Counted from the first letter of the stretch, positions 1 to 8,807 are shown. The stretch is 59,952 bases of DNA from an uncultured Prevotellaceae bacterium (GCA_900314215.1 OMUK01000038.1:1-59952); one strand, 5' to 3'. Program-made: numbers and translations. Notes: generated by a model from the sequence alone, not told the origin.

Positions 1-6
1 AAAAAA

Positions 7-40
7 TGCTGGCAACTTGCAATGCAGTAAGTTGTCAGCA
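7..40 (-). terminator. Rho-independent terminator of trxA
   Basis: A 12-bp stem (7-18 with 29-40, one G-U pair) with a 10-nt loop lies 27 nt past the trxA stop codon. Read leftward it is followed by a run of six T (the A run at 1-6). There is also a T-rich tract on the right side, so it could work in both directions. Confidence 0.85.
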
Positions 41-66
41 TTTTCTTTTCGGCAAACAATGCTCAA

Positions 67-381
67 TCAGAGCAGGGCATCGATTTTCTCTTTGAGTTTA
101 TCCTTGGTGGCACTGCCCACATAGCGCTCTACGAGCTTGCCATCTTTAAAGAAAAGCATTGTGGGAATGTTGCGTATGTTGTATTCGCCGGTGAGATCGT
201 CGCCCTCATCCACATCATACTTGCCAATCAGCACTTTGCCGTCGTATTCCTCGGCCAGTTCCTCTACTATGGGTGCGATTCTCTTGCAGGGCACGCACCA
301 CTCAGCCCAAAAATCGATAACTACTGGTTTGCCCGATTCAATTTCTTGCTTAGCGTTATCGTCAGTAAAAATGTAAGCCAT
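67..381 (-). CDS. trxA: Thioredoxin
   Basis: Small cytoplasmic thiol-disulfide oxidoreductase of 104 aa, the usual length for a single thioredoxin domain without signal peptide. The redox site is W28-C29-V30-P31-C32-K33; the canonical form is WCGPCK, so the residue after the first Cys is Val instead of Gly. The cis-proline is in the NIRNIPTMLFF segment near residue 75. It should be reduced by thioredoxin reductase and pass electrons to ribonucleotide reductase and other targets. It has its own promoter in the 140-bp gap after dnaE and its own terminator, so it is probably monocistronic. The identification is firm; only the effect of the Val substitution on redox potential is open. Confidence 0.96.
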   Translation of the reverse strand: MAYIFTDDNAKQEIESGKPVVIDFWAEWCVPCKRIAPIVEELAEEYDGKVLIGKYDVDEGDDLTGEYNIRNIPTMLFFKDGKLVERYVGSATKDKLKEKIDALL

Positions 382-435
382 ATTCTTATTTCAGTTCTTG
401 ATTAAATTCAACAATTATTTTGCCAAAAAGCGGTA

Positions 436-467
436 CAAAGATAACTAAAAAACGCAAACTTCAGCAA
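436..467 (-). promoter_or_regulatory. Promoter of trxA (Bacteroidota type)
   Basis: On the minus strand a TTG (467-465) is followed after 21 bp by TATCTTTG (443-436), matching the Bacteroidota -33/-7 consensus TTG...TAnnTTTG. The box is 55 nt from the trxA start codon, leaving a leader of about 48 nt. Confidence 0.65.
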
Positions 468-521
468 TAGTTTTCATCCTAAAAATTTACAATTTAGTGA
501 ACCATGCTATTACCTAGCGTT

Positions 522-3500
522 TCACCTAAAGTTAACTTCATATTTTATATTCATCTCGTTGAGCTTCTCAACCACCTCTTTTTGCAGCGGCATCTTGAAG
601 CGAGATTTCAGGTCGACCGTGCGGTCGATGATTTTGTCGTGTATTCTGAAGTACACATCGCAACGATTGGTGGTGGCATCGGTGATGCACGACTTGAGCT
701 GCGACAGGTCGGAAAGCCGGTCGTCACTTATCTCGAGCCTGATGCGGTTCACCAGTTTGCCCTTCACGTCGTTGAGCAACTTGATGTCCTTGATATTGAA
801 GTTCACGCGGTCGTTGTAGGGCGACTTGTTGAAGGCGCCACGCACCATGATGGCCTCGCTCGGGATGCCAAACTTGCGGAATTCCACAAAGTCCTTGCCG
901 AAGAGCATGAGGTCGTATTTGCCGGTGTAGTCCTCGAGCGTGATTTTGCCGAAGAGGCCGCCTTTGCGGGTGGGCTTCTCCACATAATCGACCACAATGC
1001 CGCCAAAAGTGATTTCCTCATTCAGGTTGTCGCGCCTGTCCTCCACTTGATTGAGTGCGGTGTTGCAGCCAAATTGTATCTCGATGTAGTACTTGTCGAG
1101 CGGATGGGCCGACAGATAAATGCCCACCATCTCTTTCTCCTTGTTGAGGCGCTCGATGTCGCTCCACGGCTCGGCTTTGGGAATTGCAGGGGTTGCAATC
1201 TCGATGGCCTCGTCGTTGCCAAAGAGCGAGTTCTGGCTGAGCTGCTTGTCGTTTTGATACTTTTGTCCGTAGTGCACCAGTGTGTCGAGGAAGATGACAT
1301 CGTTGTCGTCGGTGGCAAAGAAATTCTCGCGGGGTATGCCGAAGGAGTCGAAGCCGCCGGCATAGGCAAGCGACTCAAAGGCCTTGCGGTTGACCGAGGC
1401 GTAATCGGTGCGCTGGGCAAAGTCGAAGATATCCTTGTAGGGGCCATTCTTCTTGCGCTCCGAGATGATTGCCTCGGCAGCTTTCTGGCCCAAGCCCTTG
1501 ATGGCTGCCAAGCCAAAACGTATCTGCCCCTTCTGATTGACACCAAACTGGGCGTAGCTCTCGTTCACATCGGGACCCAGAGTGGACACTTTGCAGTTTT
1601 TGCACTCGTCCATGAGCTTGGTCACCTCCTTGATGTCGCCGCTGCGCCGAGTGAGCAGGGCTGCCATGTATTCGGCCGGATAGTGGGCCTTGAGATAAGC
1701 CGTTTGGAATGCCACCCACGAGTAGCAAGCTGCATGCGACTTGTTGAAGGCATAAGAGGCAAACTTCTTCCACTCTTCCCATATGTTGTGCAGCGTCTCG
1801 TGGTCGTGGCCGCGAGCCTCGCCACCCTCGTAGAAGAGTTTCTCGAGTTTGTTCATCTGGTCGATTTTCTTCTTACCCATGGCCTTGCGCAGGGTGTCGC
1901 TCTGGCCACGGGTGAAGCCTGCCAGCAGTCGGCTCAAGAGCATGACTTGCTCCTGATACACTGTGATGCCATAGGTGTCCTTCAGGTATTTCTCCATCTC
2001 GGGGATGGGGTAAGTGATGGGCTCCTTGCCGAGCTTGCGGGCGATGAAGCTGGGTATGTTGTCCATTGGCCCCGGTCGGTAGAGGGCATTCATAGCAATG
2101 AGGTCGCCAAACACCTCGGGGTGCAACTCGCGCAGATACTTCTGCATGCCAGGCGACTCAAACTGGAATGTGCCCACCGTGCGGCCCTCTTGATAGAGCT
2201 TGTAGGTGAGCGGGTCGTCGATGGGTATGTTGTCGAGGTCAATCACCTTGCCAGTTGTTTCCTTGATGTTTTTAACGGCCTCTTTCAACTCCGAGAGCGT
2301 GCTCAGTCCCAAGAAGTCCATCTTGATGAGGCCGGTCGACTCAATCACGTGGCCGTCGTATTGCGTCACAGGCACTTTCACGCCCTTGAAATCGGGATCG
2401 TCGGCTGTCGATACGGGCACGTGGTCGTCGATGCGGTCGCGGCATATGATGAAACCGCACGCATGGATGCCGGTGCCGCGCACGGTGCCTTCGAGTTTCT
2501 TGGCATACTTGATGGTGTTGCTCAGGTGAACGTCGGTCGACTTCTCGGCATTCTGCAACTCGGGGGTGCACTTGATGGCGTTTTTCAAGTTCATCTTCAA
2601 GCCATCGGGCAATCGGTCGGGGATGGCCTTGCACAGGGCATTCACCACATCGAGCGGCACTTTCTCCACACGTGCCACATCCTTGATCGAGTTCTTGGTG
2701 GCCATGGTAGAATAAGTGATGATGTGGGCGCAATTCTCGTGGCCGTATTTATCCATTACCCATTGCAGCACCTTGCCGCGGCCCTCGTCGTCAAAGTCGG
2801 TATCGATATCAGGCAGCGAGATGCGGTCGGGGTTGAGGAAGCGCTCAAACAGCAGGTCGTATTTCAACGGGTCGATCTTGGTGATGCCCAAGCAGTAGGC
2901 CACCACCGAACCGGCGGCCGAGCCACGGCCAGGTCCCACCATCACGCCCAGCTCGTCGCGCGCCGAGTTGATGAAGTCTTGCACAATCAGGAAGTATCCA
3001 GGGAAGCCCATGGTCTTCATCACGTGCAGCTCAAAGTTGATGCGCTCTTTCACATCGTCGGGCACAGGGTCGCCGTAGCGTTTCTTAGCTCCCTTGTAGG
3101 CTAGAAACGACAGGTAGTCGGCCTCAAACTTGATGCGGTATATCTTGTCGTAGCCGCCCAGGTGGTTGATGCGCTTTTGGGCATCTTCGGGCGACATCAG
3201 ATTCTCGCCGTTTTCATCAGAGCAGAATTCCTTGTACAGGTCTTCCTCGGTGAATTTCTTGCGCCAGTCTTCCTCCTTGCCAAACGATTCTGGAATCGGG
3301 AAGAATGGCATGATGGGATCGTGCTCGATGTTGTAGATTTCGATTTTATCGACGATTTCCTGGGTGTTGGCCAATGCCTCGGGCACGTCGGCAAACACCT
3401 CGTTCATCTCGGCTTGCGTCTTAAACCACTCCTGCTTGGAGTAGAGCATGCGCTTGGGGTCGTCGAGGTCCTTGCCGGTGGCCAGGCACAGCAGGTGGTC

Positions 3501-4304
3501 GTGGGCCTCGGCATCGTCCTCGTTGATGAAGTGGGAGTCGTTGGTGCAAATGAGCTTGATGCCCAACTCGTGCGACATCTCGATGAGCACCTTGTTCACT
3601 TCTTGCTGCTTGGGATAGGTCTCGTGGTTGGCACGGGCCACAGTGGCCTTGTGACGCTGCAGCTCCAGGTAGTAGTCGTCGCCAAACACGCCCTTAAACC
3701 AGCGCGCAACCTCCTTGGCCTTCTCTATTTGCCCGTTCATGATGAGCTGCGGTATCTCGCCGCCCAGGCAAGCCGAGCTGCAGATGATGCCCTCGTGGTA
3801 TTTCTCGAGTTCGGCGTGATCGGTGCGCGGGTGCATGTAGAAGCCCTCGGTCCACGCTTTCGACACAATCTTCAGCAGATTGTGATAGCCCTTCTCATTC
3901 TTGGCGAGCAGTATCAGGTGGCGGCCTATGTCGTGCCGGTCGACGTGCTCCTTGAGCGATTTTTCGGCCACATAGACCTCGCAGCCAAATATGGGGACAA
4001 AGAGCTCGTGCTGGGCCTCGTCGAGTTGTTGCTTCAGCTCGTCGATGGCGGCAGCATCGGGCGACTCTTGGCTTTGAGCCTCCTTGATTTGCCCTTTCAG
4101 CGTCTTGATTTTCTTCTTGGTGTCACCATTCACTTTATTGGCGTAGTCAAAGAATTCCTTAATGCCAAACATGTTGCCATGGTCGGTAAGCGCCATGCCA
4201 CGCATACCGTCGGCTTTGGCTTTGTCAACCAGGCCTTTAATCGATGCTTGACCGTCGAGTATCGAGTAGTAAGAGTGCACGTGGAGGTGTACAAATGGAA
4301 TCAT
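522..4304 (-). CDS. dnaE: DNA polymerase III alpha subunit
   Basis: Replicative DNA polymerase catalytic subunit, 1260 aa. The N-terminal PHP domain keeps a set of likely metal ligands: H8 and H10, D17, D41-H42, E109, H129, C179, D256 and H258. A charged, probably helical insert (about residues 61-100) interrupts it. The palm holds GPGRGSAAGS near residue 458 and the catalytic PDIDTDF motif at 498-504. Helix-hairpin-helix and OB-fold regions follow, ending in a Bacteroidota-style C-terminus. The start is the first Met (MIPFVHLHVHS), which is where PHP domains of DnaE begin. It lies upstream of trxA but seems separately promoted. Retention of the PHP ligands suggests this domain could be an active exonuclease, unlike that of E. 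coli DnaE; that is inference. Confidence 0.97.
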   Translation of the reverse strand: MIPFVHLHVHSYYSILDGQASIKGLVDKAKADGMRGMALTDHGNMFGIKEFFDYANKVNGDTKKKIKTLKGQIKEAQSQESPDAAAIDELKQQLDEAQHELFVPIFGCEVYVAEKSLKEHVDRHDIGRHLILLAKNEKGYHNLLKIVSKAWTEGFYMHPRTDHAELEKYHEGIICSSACLGGEIPQLIMNGQIEKAKEVARWFKGVFGDDYYLELQRHKATVARANHETYPKQQEVNKVLIEMSHELGIKLICTNDSHFINEDDAEAHDHLLCLATGKDLDDPKRMLYSKQEWFKTQAEMNEVFADVPEALANTQEIVDKIEIYNIEHDPIMPFFPIPESFGKEEDWRKKFTEEDLYKEFCSDENGENLMSPEDAQKRINHLGGYDKIYRIKFEADYLSFLAYKGAKKRYGDPVPDDVKERINFELHVMKTMGFPGYFLIVQDFINSARDELGVMVGPGRGSAAGSVVAYCLGITKIDPLKYDLLFERFLNPDRISLPDIDTDFDDEGRGKVLQWVMDKYGHENCAHIITYSTMATKNSIKDVARVEKVPLDVVNALCKAIPDRLPDGLKMNLKNAIKCTPELQNAEKSTDVHLSNTIKYAKKLEGTVRGTGIHACGFIICRDRIDDHVPVSTADDPDFKGVKVPVTQYDGHVIESTGLIKMDFLGLSTLSELKEAVKNIKETTGKVIDLDNIPIDDPLTYKLYQEGRTVGTFQFESPGMQKYLRELHPEVFGDLIAMNALYRPGPMDNIPSFIARKLGKEPITYPIPEMEKYLKDTYGITVYQEQVMLLSRLLAGFTRGQSDTLRKAMGKKKIDQMNKLEKLFYEGGEARGHDHETLHNIWEEWKKFASYAFNKSHAACYSWVAFQTAYLKAHYPAEYMAALLTRRSGDIKEVTKLMDECKNCKVSTLGPDVNESYAQFGVNQKGQIRFGLAAIKGLGQKAAEAIISERKKNGPYKDIFDFAQRTDYASVNRKAFESLAYAGGFDSFGIPRENFFATDDNDVIFLDTLVHYGQKYQNDKQLSQNSLFGNDEAIEIATPAIPKAEPWSDIERLNKEKEMVGIYLSAHPLDKYYIEIQFGCNTALNQVEDRRDNLNEEITFGGIVVDYVEKPTRKGGLFGKITLEDYTGKYDLMLFGKDFVEFRKFGIPSEAIMVRGAFNKSPYNDRVNFNIKDIKLLNDVKGKLVNRIRLEISDDRLSDLSQLKSCITDATTNRCDVYFRIHDKIIDRTVDLKSRFKMPLQKEVVEKLNEMNIKYEVNFR

Positions 4305-4348
4305 ATCTCGTAATCCTCTCCTTATTTTTTAGTTGATGAATATTGGTG

Positions 4349-4379
4349 TAAAGTTACGGCTAAAATCTTTCTTTCTCAA
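4349..4379 (-). promoter_or_regulatory. Probable promoter of dnaE
   Basis: Minus-strand TTG (4379-4377), 20-bp spacer, then TAACTTTA (4356-4349), one mismatch from TAnnTTTG. The box is 45 nt from the dnaE start codon. Confidence 0.5.
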
Positions 4380-4443
4380 GAAATTGGGAAAGAAGTTATC
4401 AACAATATTACAGGTGTGATGTAGCTGTGTGCTGGTTGAGTCT

Positions 4444-5088
4444 CTATTTCAAGAGATTGAGCTGGCCGAAGAATTGGGGACAGTGGAAGTTGGGGCGCTC
4501 CAAGTCGATGGGAGCCCACGACAGATAGTGTGGGTGGGCAGTTTTGTCGGCGCACTTGTAAAGGTTGCCCATGATGCAGGGAGTGCTGTCGTCGACCCCA
4601 ATGAGGGCGCAAGGAATGGCGACAGTCAAGCGCCACGTGTGCCAGCCATGCCGCTCGTCAAAGGGGGCCGAGCCCACAGTGGAGTGGCGCAGTATGGTGG
4701 CGATTTGCCCGTCGGTGAGCCGTGTGGGATTGGGGCGAGTCTCTCGATGGCTGGCGTTGACGGCGCCTATGCAGTTGAACTCAAAGTTCCAATACTCCTT
4801 GCTGCCTGGCACTTGCAGGAAAAACTCCACGCAGCTGTCTTGAGCGACGGGGCTCAGATTGGCCGAGTTCACAGCCCTCAGGTCTTGACCGGTCGTGGTG
4901 AAAGAGACATAGATGTAGCGTGCCGAGTGAGCTATCGAGAATGCGCTTATGGGTTGATAGGGAGCTACGGCCTTCCAGTCGACACAGGCTATGAAGTGCT
5001 TATCGCAATGGAGTTCCATCCACTCTCCCACTTTGTCAATGGAAATGCCGTCGAGGGCATCGATGTGAGGTATGTCAAGTTGCATCAT
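4444..5088 (-). CDS. CBM9-like carbohydrate-binding domain protein
   Basis: 214-aa protein resembling the stand-alone CBM9-like (DOMON-type beta-sandwich) family of Bacteroidota. The supporting pattern is a strand with DSCVEFFLQVPG, then YWNFEFNCIGAVNAS, then a WRLTVAIP strand and a C-terminal NFHCPQFFG segment. The family is usually annotated as carbohydrate-binding, and substrates are generally unknown. There is no signal peptide and no attached catalytic domain, so a cytoplasmic location is implied. The gene starts 6 bp after the LysE-type exporter stop codon and is probably co-transcribed with it. No enzyme for a polysaccharide is nearby. Family assignment is fairly sure; ligand and role are unknown. 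Confidence 0.8.
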   Translation of the reverse strand: MMQLDIPHIDALDGISIDKVGEWMELHCDKHFIACVDWKAVAPYQPISAFSIAHSARYIYVSFTTTGQDLRAVNSANLSPVAQDSCVEFFLQVPGSKEYWNFEFNCIGAVNASHRETRPNPTRLTDGQIATILRHSTVGSAPFDERHGWHTWRLTVAIPCALIGVDDSTPCIMGNLYKCADKTAHPHYLSWAPIDLERPNFHCPQFFGQLNLLK

Positions 5089-5094
5089 TCTCTT

Positions 5095-5742
5095 TTAAAG
5101 TGTTATAAAGCTTTGCAGACCTGTGGCCAAGCCATAAAGCGAGAGCAACAGGATGATGCTGCCCATGATGGTATTGATGATCCACATGCTGCGTATGTTG
5201 AAGTGCTTCCTCACCTTGTTTACAAGATAGGTGATCACGGTCCACCAGCACAGGGCGCCAGTGAAGATAAACAGGTATCCCACAATGATGACTGGCCACG
5301 GCAGACCTGCCGGGAAACCAAAGCGTGCAAAAAGCGGGAATATCAAGAAAATGATGAGCGGGTTGGAGAGGGTGAAGGCAAAACCCGAGGCCAAGTCGCG
5401 GTAGCGTGATTCTTTTGTGTAGATTGCACTGTCTTTTATATTGGCTGCCGTGTTTCTTTTAATGATTAAGTAAATGGCATAGATGAGCAGTATGGCACTG
5501 CCTATCACTTGCAAGATGTCCTTGTGGCCGTCGATGAAATCGGTGACAATCGATATGCCCAGGCCCGACAACAGGCAGTAGAACAAGTCGGAGAGTCCAG
5601 CCCCTATACCGGTATATAGGCCCGACTCACGCCCTTTGTTCAAAGTGCGCTGAATGCACAGGATACCAATTGGTCCCATGGGGGCTGACAAGATAATGCC
5701 AGTCAAAAAACAACCAAACAATGTCGTTAATATAGATATCAT
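5095..5742 (-). CDS. LysE/RhtB family exporter
   Basis: 215-aa inner-membrane protein with about six hydrophobic segments. The N-terminus (FLTGIILSAPMGPIGILCI, then GLYTGIGAGLSDLFYCLLSG) matches the LysE/RhtB amino-acid exporter family, whose members export amino acids or small metabolites. The length is typical for the family. It is the first gene of a two-gene unit with the CBM9-like protein, driven by a -7 box in the divergent 5743-5890 gap. The substrate cannot be predicted from sequence. Confidence 0.87.
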   Translation of the reverse strand: MISILTTLFGCFLTGIILSAPMGPIGILCIQRTLNKGRESGLYTGIGAGLSDLFYCLLSGLGISIVTDFIDGHKDILQVIGSAILLIYAIYLIIKRNTAANIKDSAIYTKESRYRDLASGFAFTLSNPLIIFLIFPLFARFGFPAGLPWPVIIVGYLFIFTGALCWWTVITYLVNKVRKHFNIRSMWIINTIMGSIILLLSLYGLATGLQSFITL

Positions 5743-5767
5743 TATCAGGACTGCACAAATGCAGTGT

Positions 5768-5776
5768 GCAAAGATA
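5768..5776 (-). promoter_or_regulatory. Promoter -7 box of the LysE-type gene
   Basis: Minus-strand TATCTTTGC, a perfect TAnnTTTG box, 26 nt upstream of the start codon. No good -33 TTG is visible at the usual spacing. Confidence 0.55.
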
Positions 5777-5837
5777 ACAAAAATTATTTAAAAATCGCCA
5801 CATTTTCACGTTTACTCCATTTTGCTGAAGCAAAGTG

Positions 5838-5867
5838 TTGATTTTCAAAATTAAAACGTTAACTTTG
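5838..5867 (+). promoter_or_regulatory. Promoter of the secreted protein gene; fixes its start codon
   Basis: TTG (5838-5840), 19-bp spacer, TAACTTTG (5860-5867). Transcription should begin near 5874, downstream of the GTG at 5867 and ATG at 5870. The first usable start is therefore ATG 5891. Confidence 0.75.
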
Positions 5868-5890
5868 TGATGCTAAATAAACCAGTGCCG

Positions 5891-6985
5891 ATGAGAGCTA
5901 GATTCATATTGTCCATTTTGCTGCTTTTGGCGACGGGCCTGCTTGCCCATGCCACCGCTATATACAAAACCAAGTATAATGGCTATGCTGGCCTTGCTCG
6001 CATTGCCGATGCCCAGCTGGAAGATGGTAACCTGCTGGTCGACAACCGCCACGACACTTCTCTTGTGATGCTCGACTCCATGAGCTTGGTCACGCCCAGT
6101 TACCGATATTTCGCCCGCATGGCCAATTTCCATAATGGCGAGGGCAAGCAGTATGCCGTTGTAGATGCCGAGGGCAAGAAAAAGCATGTGGCCTCGACTC
6201 GATGCGGTATCGTATTCAATGCCGCCAACGACAGCAACTACTGGGCAGTGCTCTCCTCGTGCGGCAACACCCGCTTGCACGACGACCTGCTCGACAAGCG
6301 ATACATGAGCGTGGAGCTCGTGCAGGTAGTCGACAATATTGAGACGGTTGTGAAAGAGGCGCGGCTCAGCAAGGATGTGAACTTGAAGGACGGCTTGAAC
6401 GCCATAGGAGTTGATGTGAATCAAGGTGCTGTGACTGTGCTTGTTGGGAGCGATGAGTTAAACCAAGTGTTTACTGTCGAGTTGCCTGCCGTTTTGCCGC
6501 AATCACATGCGGGGTGTGTGGTGGGCCCAGGAGCCAAGGTTGAAATTGAGCGAACGGTGCTCTCCTATAAAACCAACGACCAGATGCAAGTGACTACGCC
6601 ATGGTCCCGTGATGAGCTCGACGCCCATTTTGCCCAATCGCGCAACCCCTATGAGGGCTACTGGGAGTATCTCGACCGCGACATGAACGACGACGTGCTG
6701 CGCCTTGGCGGGCGATACACTGTGGCCCTGGTTGAGACCGACAGGGGCTACGACATCATCTATGTGAACGGCGGACAAGTGAGAAAAAGCCAGTGGGAAA
6801 CCGGCATGCTTAAGGGGCGGCTCGAGAAAACCATTTTTACCGACAATTTCAAGGCCATGTGGATTGATGCCACCTTCCGCCCTATCGACCAGGATGTGCA
6901 AGCCGCATTTGAGAGCGGTGTCATTCTCAATGTGAAGTTCCCGGTGTATAAATCGCAAGTGCGCTTCTCCAAGGTGCTGAAATAA
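5891..6985 (+). CDS. Secreted protein of unknown function, possible ConA-like beta-sandwich
   Basis: 364 aa from ATG 5891. An in-frame GTG at 5867 would lie inside the promoter, so I reject it. Residues 1-23 (MRARFILSILLLLATGLLAHA) form a signal peptide without lipobox Cys, indicating a periplasmic or exported protein. Residues of about 30-220 are strand-rich; the series GIVFNAANDSNYWAVLSS, NAIGVDV and GAKVEIERTVLSY resembles lectin/glucanase-type (concanavalin A-like) sandwiches. The C-terminal third (WEYLDRDMNDDVLRLGG onward) looks like a second beta domain. I recognise no catalytic motif and no named family. It is a single gene between divergent and convergent neighbours. That it is a real secreted protein is well supported; the fold is a guess. 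Confidence 0.72.
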   Translation: MRARFILSILLLLATGLLAHATAIYKTKYNGYAGLARIADAQLEDGNLLVDNRHDTSLVMLDSMSLVTPSYRYFARMANFHNGEGKQYAVVDAEGKKKHVASTRCGIVFNAANDSNYWAVLSSCGNTRLHDDLLDKRYMSVELVQVVDNIETVVKEARLSKDVNLKDGLNAIGVDVNQGAVTVLVGSDELNQVFTVELPAVLPQSHAGCVVGPGAKVEIERTVLSYKTNDQMQVTTPWSRDELDAHFAQSRNPYEGYWEYLDRDMNDDVLRLGGRYTVALVETDRGYDIIYVNGGQVRKSQWETGMLKGRLEKTIFTDNFKAMWIDATFRPIDQDVQAAFESGVILNVKFPVYKSQVRFSKVLK

Positions 6986-6987
6986 AA

Positions 6988-7017
6988 AAGGGCTCAGCCA
7001 CATTGAGCTGAACCCTT
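6988..7017 (-). terminator. Terminator of the phosphohexomutase gene
   Basis: AAGGG (6988-6992) pairs with CCCTT (7013-7017), and TCAGC (6994-6998) with GCTGA (7007-7011), across a single mismatch. Read leftward, a T-rich run follows. It lies 39 nt past the stop of the leftward gene. Confidence 0.75.
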
Positions 7018-7055
7018 GATAGGTCATGAGCAGTCAATTCCCAGGCGCGTGCGCG

Positions 7056-8807
7056 TTATGCTATGCCCAGGTCTTTGGCAATGCGGTCGAGCTTGGAATC
7101 GCCCCAGTCATTCTTGGCATCGTAGTCGGCAGCCTTCTCGAGCTTGTCGTGAATCTCAAGATAGAACTTGATTTTAGGCTCGGTGCCCGATGGGCGTATC
7201 GACACCTTGGTGCCATCCTCGGTGTAGTATTGCAGCACATTGCTGGTGGTAGGCATCACGAGCTTGGTCGTCTCGCCAGTCTTCACGTTGGTCTCTACCA
7301 GCGATGCATAGTCGCGTATCTTCACCACAGGCGAGCCATCGAGCTCCTTGATGGGATCCTCGCGGAATTTCTTCATCAAGGCCACAATCTCCTCGGCGCC
7401 GCTCTTGCCCTCGCGCACTACCGAGATTTGGCGCTCCTTGCTGTAGCCATAGGTCATGTAGATGTCGATGAGCATATCGTTCATCGTCATGCCCTTCTCC
7501 TTGGCCCAAGCAGCAATCTCGGCCATGAGGGAGATTGACGATACCGAATCCTTGTCGCGCACGAAGGTCTCGGGCAGGAAGCCATAGCTCTCCTCGCCGC
7601 CGCCCAGGTAGCGACCCTTGCCCTCATTCTCGGCAATCACATTGGCAATCCACTTGAAGCCAGTGTAGCAGTCGTACATCTTGATGTTTTGCTTCTTGGC
7701 AATCTGAGCGATGGTGTCGGTAGTCACGATGGTTTTCACGATGTATTCCTTGCCGGTGAGGCGTCCCATCTCCTTGTTGCGAGCCATGAGGTAGTAGAGG
7801 AATATCATCACGATTTGGTTGCCGTTGACGAGCGCATATTTACCCTTGGTGTTCTTGATGACAACGCCGATGCGGTCGGCATCGGGGTCCGAAGCCACCA
7901 CCAAGTCGGCCTGCACCTCTTCGGCTTTGGCAATTGCCATGGCCATGGTGGGAGCATTCTCGGGATTGGGCGACTCCACTGTGGGGAATTCGCCGCTTTG
8001 CACATCCTGCTCGGGCACGTGGATGATGTTGTCGAAGCCCCAGCGCTGCAGCGAGCGTGGAACCAGATACTTGCCGGTGCCGTGGATTGGGGTGTACACA
8101 ATCTTCAGGTCGTGATGCTTCTTGATCACGTCGGGGCTTAGCGAGAGCTTGGCGATTTCCTCGATGTAGTCGTTGTCGACGTTCTCGCCTATCATTTCGA
8201 TAAGCTCGGGGTTGCCTTGGAATTTCACTTCCTTGATGTCCTTGATTTTATTGACATACTCGATGGTCTTCACATCGTGTGGAGAGATCATCTGTGCGCC
8301 GTCGTTCCAGTAAGCCTTGTAGCCATTGTAAATTTTGGGGTTGTGCGAGGCAGTGATGTTGACACCGCTCTGGCAGCCCAAGTGGCGAATGGCGTAGGAG
8401 AGCTCGGGCGTGGGGCGTGGGGCGTCGAAGAGGAATACCTTGAAGCCATTGGCCGAGAATATGTTGGCCACGGTCTCGGCAAAGAGGCGGCTGTTGTTGC
8501 GCACGTCATAACCCACAGCGACCTTGATTTGTTTCACATCGCTGAAGGCAACTTTCAGATAGTTGGCAAGGCCTTGGGTGGCCGAGCCCACAGTGTAGAT
8601 ATTCATGCGGTTGGAGCCAGCGCCCATGATGCCGCGCAGGCCGCCGGTGCCAAACTCGAGGTTCTTGTAGAACGACTCGATGAGCTCATTCTTGTCGGGA
8701 TTGTCGAGCATGCGTTGTACCTCGGCTTTAGTGTTCTCGTCGTAACCATCACCAAGCCAGGTTTTTGCCTTGGCGGTCACTTCTTGCAAGAGTTTTTCGT
8801 CAGTCAT
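7056..8807 (-). CDS. Phospho-sugar mutase (phosphoglucomutase/phosphomannomutase)
   Basis: 583-aa member of the alpha-D-phosphohexomutase superfamily, which interconverts hexose-1-phosphate and hexose-6-phosphate through a phosphoserine enzyme. All four signatures are present: the catalytic serine loop (NITASHNPKIYNGYK, near residue 150), the Mg-binding DPDADRIGV, the sugar-recognition loop GGGEESYGFLPE, and the phosphate-binding RPSGTEPKIKFYL near the C-terminus. The length of about 580 aa fits the large PGM2-like bacterial group that acts on glucose or mannose phosphates (or pentose phosphates). It is the last gene of the yicC-gmk-nadD-DUF5063-M18 run, 67 bp after the M18 gene. Exact sugar specificity is not resolved. 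Confidence 0.93.
   Translation of the reverse strand: MTDEKLLQEVTAKAKTWLGDGYDENTKAEVQRMLDNPDKNELIESFYKNLEFGTGGLRGIMGAGSNRMNIYTVGSATQGLANYLKVAFSDVKQIKVAVGYDVRNNSRLFAETVANIFSANGFKVFLFDAPRPTPELSYAIRHLGCQSGVNITASHNPKIYNGYKAYWNDGAQMISPHDVKTIEYVNKIKDIKEVKFQGNPELIEMIGENVDNDYIEEIAKLSLSPDVIKKHHDLKIVYTPIHGTGKYLVPRSLQRWGFDNIIHVPEQDVQSGEFPTVESPNPENAPTMAMAIAKAEEVQADLVVASDPDADRIGVVIKNTKGKYALVNGNQIVMIFLYYLMARNKEMGRLTGKEYIVKTIVTTDTIAQIAKKQNIKMYDCYTGFKWIANVIAENEGKGRYLGGGEESYGFLPETFVRDKDSVSSISLMAEIAAWAKEKGMTMNDMLIDIYMTYGYSKERQISVVREGKSGAEEIVALMKKFREDPIKELDGSPVVKIRDYASLVETNVKTGETTKLVMPTTSNVLQYYTEDGTKVSIRPSGTEPKIKFYLEIHDKLEKAADYDAKNDWGDSKLDRIAKDLGIA

Noticed and set aside
497-525. Hairpin overlapping the dnaE stop codon as a terminator
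   Set aside because: The stem is only five pairs plus a broken three-pair inner stem and there is no U-tract. It was not called.
504-3104. Long open frame on the plus strand opposite dnaE
   Set aside because: It is the mirror of a GC-biased true gene. Its composition is unlike a protein family and dnaE is unambiguous on the other strand. Similar long mirrors opposite proS (15515-17497), guaB and uvrA were left out for the same reason.
5867-5890. GTG/ATG start codons for the secreted protein upstream of 5891
   Set aside because: GTG 5867 is the last base of the -7 box and ATG 5870 is upstream of the expected transcription start.
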